64,000 nucleotides of DNA, taken from Gnetum montanum. Lineage: Eukaryota > Streptophyta > Gnetopsida > Gnetales > Gnetaceae. The notes beneath the pieces were generated by a model. That model saw nothing but the letters and a program-made list of their open reading frames with translations, searched no databases and had not been told where the DNA came from. Shown here one piece after another: positions 63,440 through 64,000 of the stretch. The position numbers were made by a program, and so were the translations under genes. The stretch's first letter is position 1. The number at the start of each line of letters is the position of its first letter. The DNA is taken from NCBI GenBank assembly GCA_015680685.1, contig MNCI01020374.1, positions 367,435 to 431,434 of the forward strand, written 5' to 3'.

Positions 63440-64000
63440 TGATGAGCAGTGAGGTACCCCTACATCCAACCATACGAATCACAAGCGTTCATTGTGATCT
63501 GGTTGAATTCTATAGAATTAATAGTTTCTAGTACACTAGTCTTCTAGAAAGTGAATCTTTTCCTTAAGGTCAATCATTGTCTTCCCAATTACACTTGTGA
63601 TGTACACTGGTATAGTTAAGTGTAATTAAGGCATTTGATTTTTATCATTTTGTATTTTATGGTTTGGTATTCAAATAAAGATAAAAGTAATTGGATTAAC
63701 TAATTTAAATTAGCTAATTAACTAGTGTCTAACTGGTCCTAACATAAGCATATGGTCCCACTTTCTATACATGTCTTGAACCCATGTATCCACTCTTGGG
63801 TTACCAAGTGCTACGCTATTGGGTGTACCAAGCAATAACACTGTTGGGATTACCAAGCAAATATGTGTTATGCTCCAAGTGGTCATACTTATGTGTTTAA
63901 TCTATCTTGCTTAATTGCTTCATTAACTTAATTACTAGAAAATATTCAATAAATAATTGAAAAAATTTAAATGCATAAATAGAATATTTAATGTATCCAA
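63440..64000 (-). repeat. Element H 5' LTR, partial
   Basis: TGATGAGCAGTGAGG at 63440. It matches 51255-51740 of the 3' LTR and is cut by the window end before its array and TATA. The U5 repeats GGTTACCAAGTG, GTGTACCAAGCA and GGATTACCAAGCA are at 63796-63868. Confidence 0.9.

Larger units (their letters stand above)
51250..64000 (-). mobile_element. Element H: long gag-pol-ORF3 Athila-like element, running off the right edge
   Basis: On the minus strand from the right: 5' LTR (63440 outward, cut by the window end), primer site, gag, protease, linker, RT, RNase H, integrase, conserved noncoding region, internal promoter array, ORF3, polypurine tract, 3' LTR (51250-52050). More than 12.7 kb. 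It has all genes but none intact. It gives the reference order for D and shows what C, E and G have lost. Confidence 0.93.

Overview
The window reads as intergenic DNA of a large plant nuclear genome. It is AT-rich and poor in CpG, and it is filled with old, nested Ty3/gypsy LTR retrotransposons. The depth of nesting, the strong decay (stop codons in nearly every reading frame, LTR pairs differing by roughly a tenth by eye) and the almost complete lack of intact genes suggest a gymnosperm. This is an inference: no species-diagnostic sequence was recognised. I see no tRNA, rRNA, CRISPR array or intact host gene. Coordinates of decayed genes are approximate.

I name the elements A to H in order. 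A (1-252, minus) is an LTR end whose body lies left of the window; it sits in the LTR of B. B (253-1840 and 10253 to about 10500, plus) is split inside gag by C. C (1841-10252, minus) is complete with a 5-bp target duplication, but lacks the RT core, RNase H and the third ORF. About 10780-12360 is a CpG-richer island with pieces of host genes: a PH-domain exon of an AGD/ACAP-type ARF-GAP and a PPR fragment. A foldback, a copia-like LTR end and diverged tandem repeats follow (12362-13270). D (about 13795-24217 and 33256-33383, plus) carries gag, pol and ORF3 and lacks its 5' end. E (24218-33255, plus) lies in the LTR of D. F (from 33384, plus) also starts in that LTR; its gag is joined at about 34968 to a Tat/Ogre-like pol (to about 37700) with tandem repeats behind it. 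G (40945-50058, minus, perfect 5-bp duplication) lies in a LINE ORF1-like coding remnant (40850-40944 and 50059-50700). H (about 51250 to beyond 64000, minus) is a long gag-pol-ORF3 element.

Elements B to H share LTR ends TGATGA...TCATCA and, where visible, a primer site that is a transition-decayed match to tRNA-Asp, as in Athila/Tat-lineage elements. D and H have the full plan gag, protease, RT, RNase H, integrase, about 1.7 kb of conserved noncoding sequence, then ORF3 of about 2.7-2.8 kb. E and G share one reduced plan: gag and ORF3 but no pol.

The most interesting signal is upstream of ORF3. In D, E, G and H a short array of palindromic repeats followed by a TATA box lies just upstream of ORF3, and in each element the repeat unit resembles the one in that element's own LTR U3. 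Thus GATATC units occur in both places in E, GATGTC in both places in G, GAGGCCT with TTGATG in both places in H, and TTGACACATC in both places in D. About 270-300 bp upstream of it lies a conserved block with a small hairpin whose stem changes in a compensatory way across five elements. A GGTAAG donor and a YAG acceptor touching the ORF3 ATG are visible in E, G and H. Together these look like a second, element-specific promoter and leader intron for ORF3, a protein with a domain resembling plant transposon proteins and a long coiled coil.
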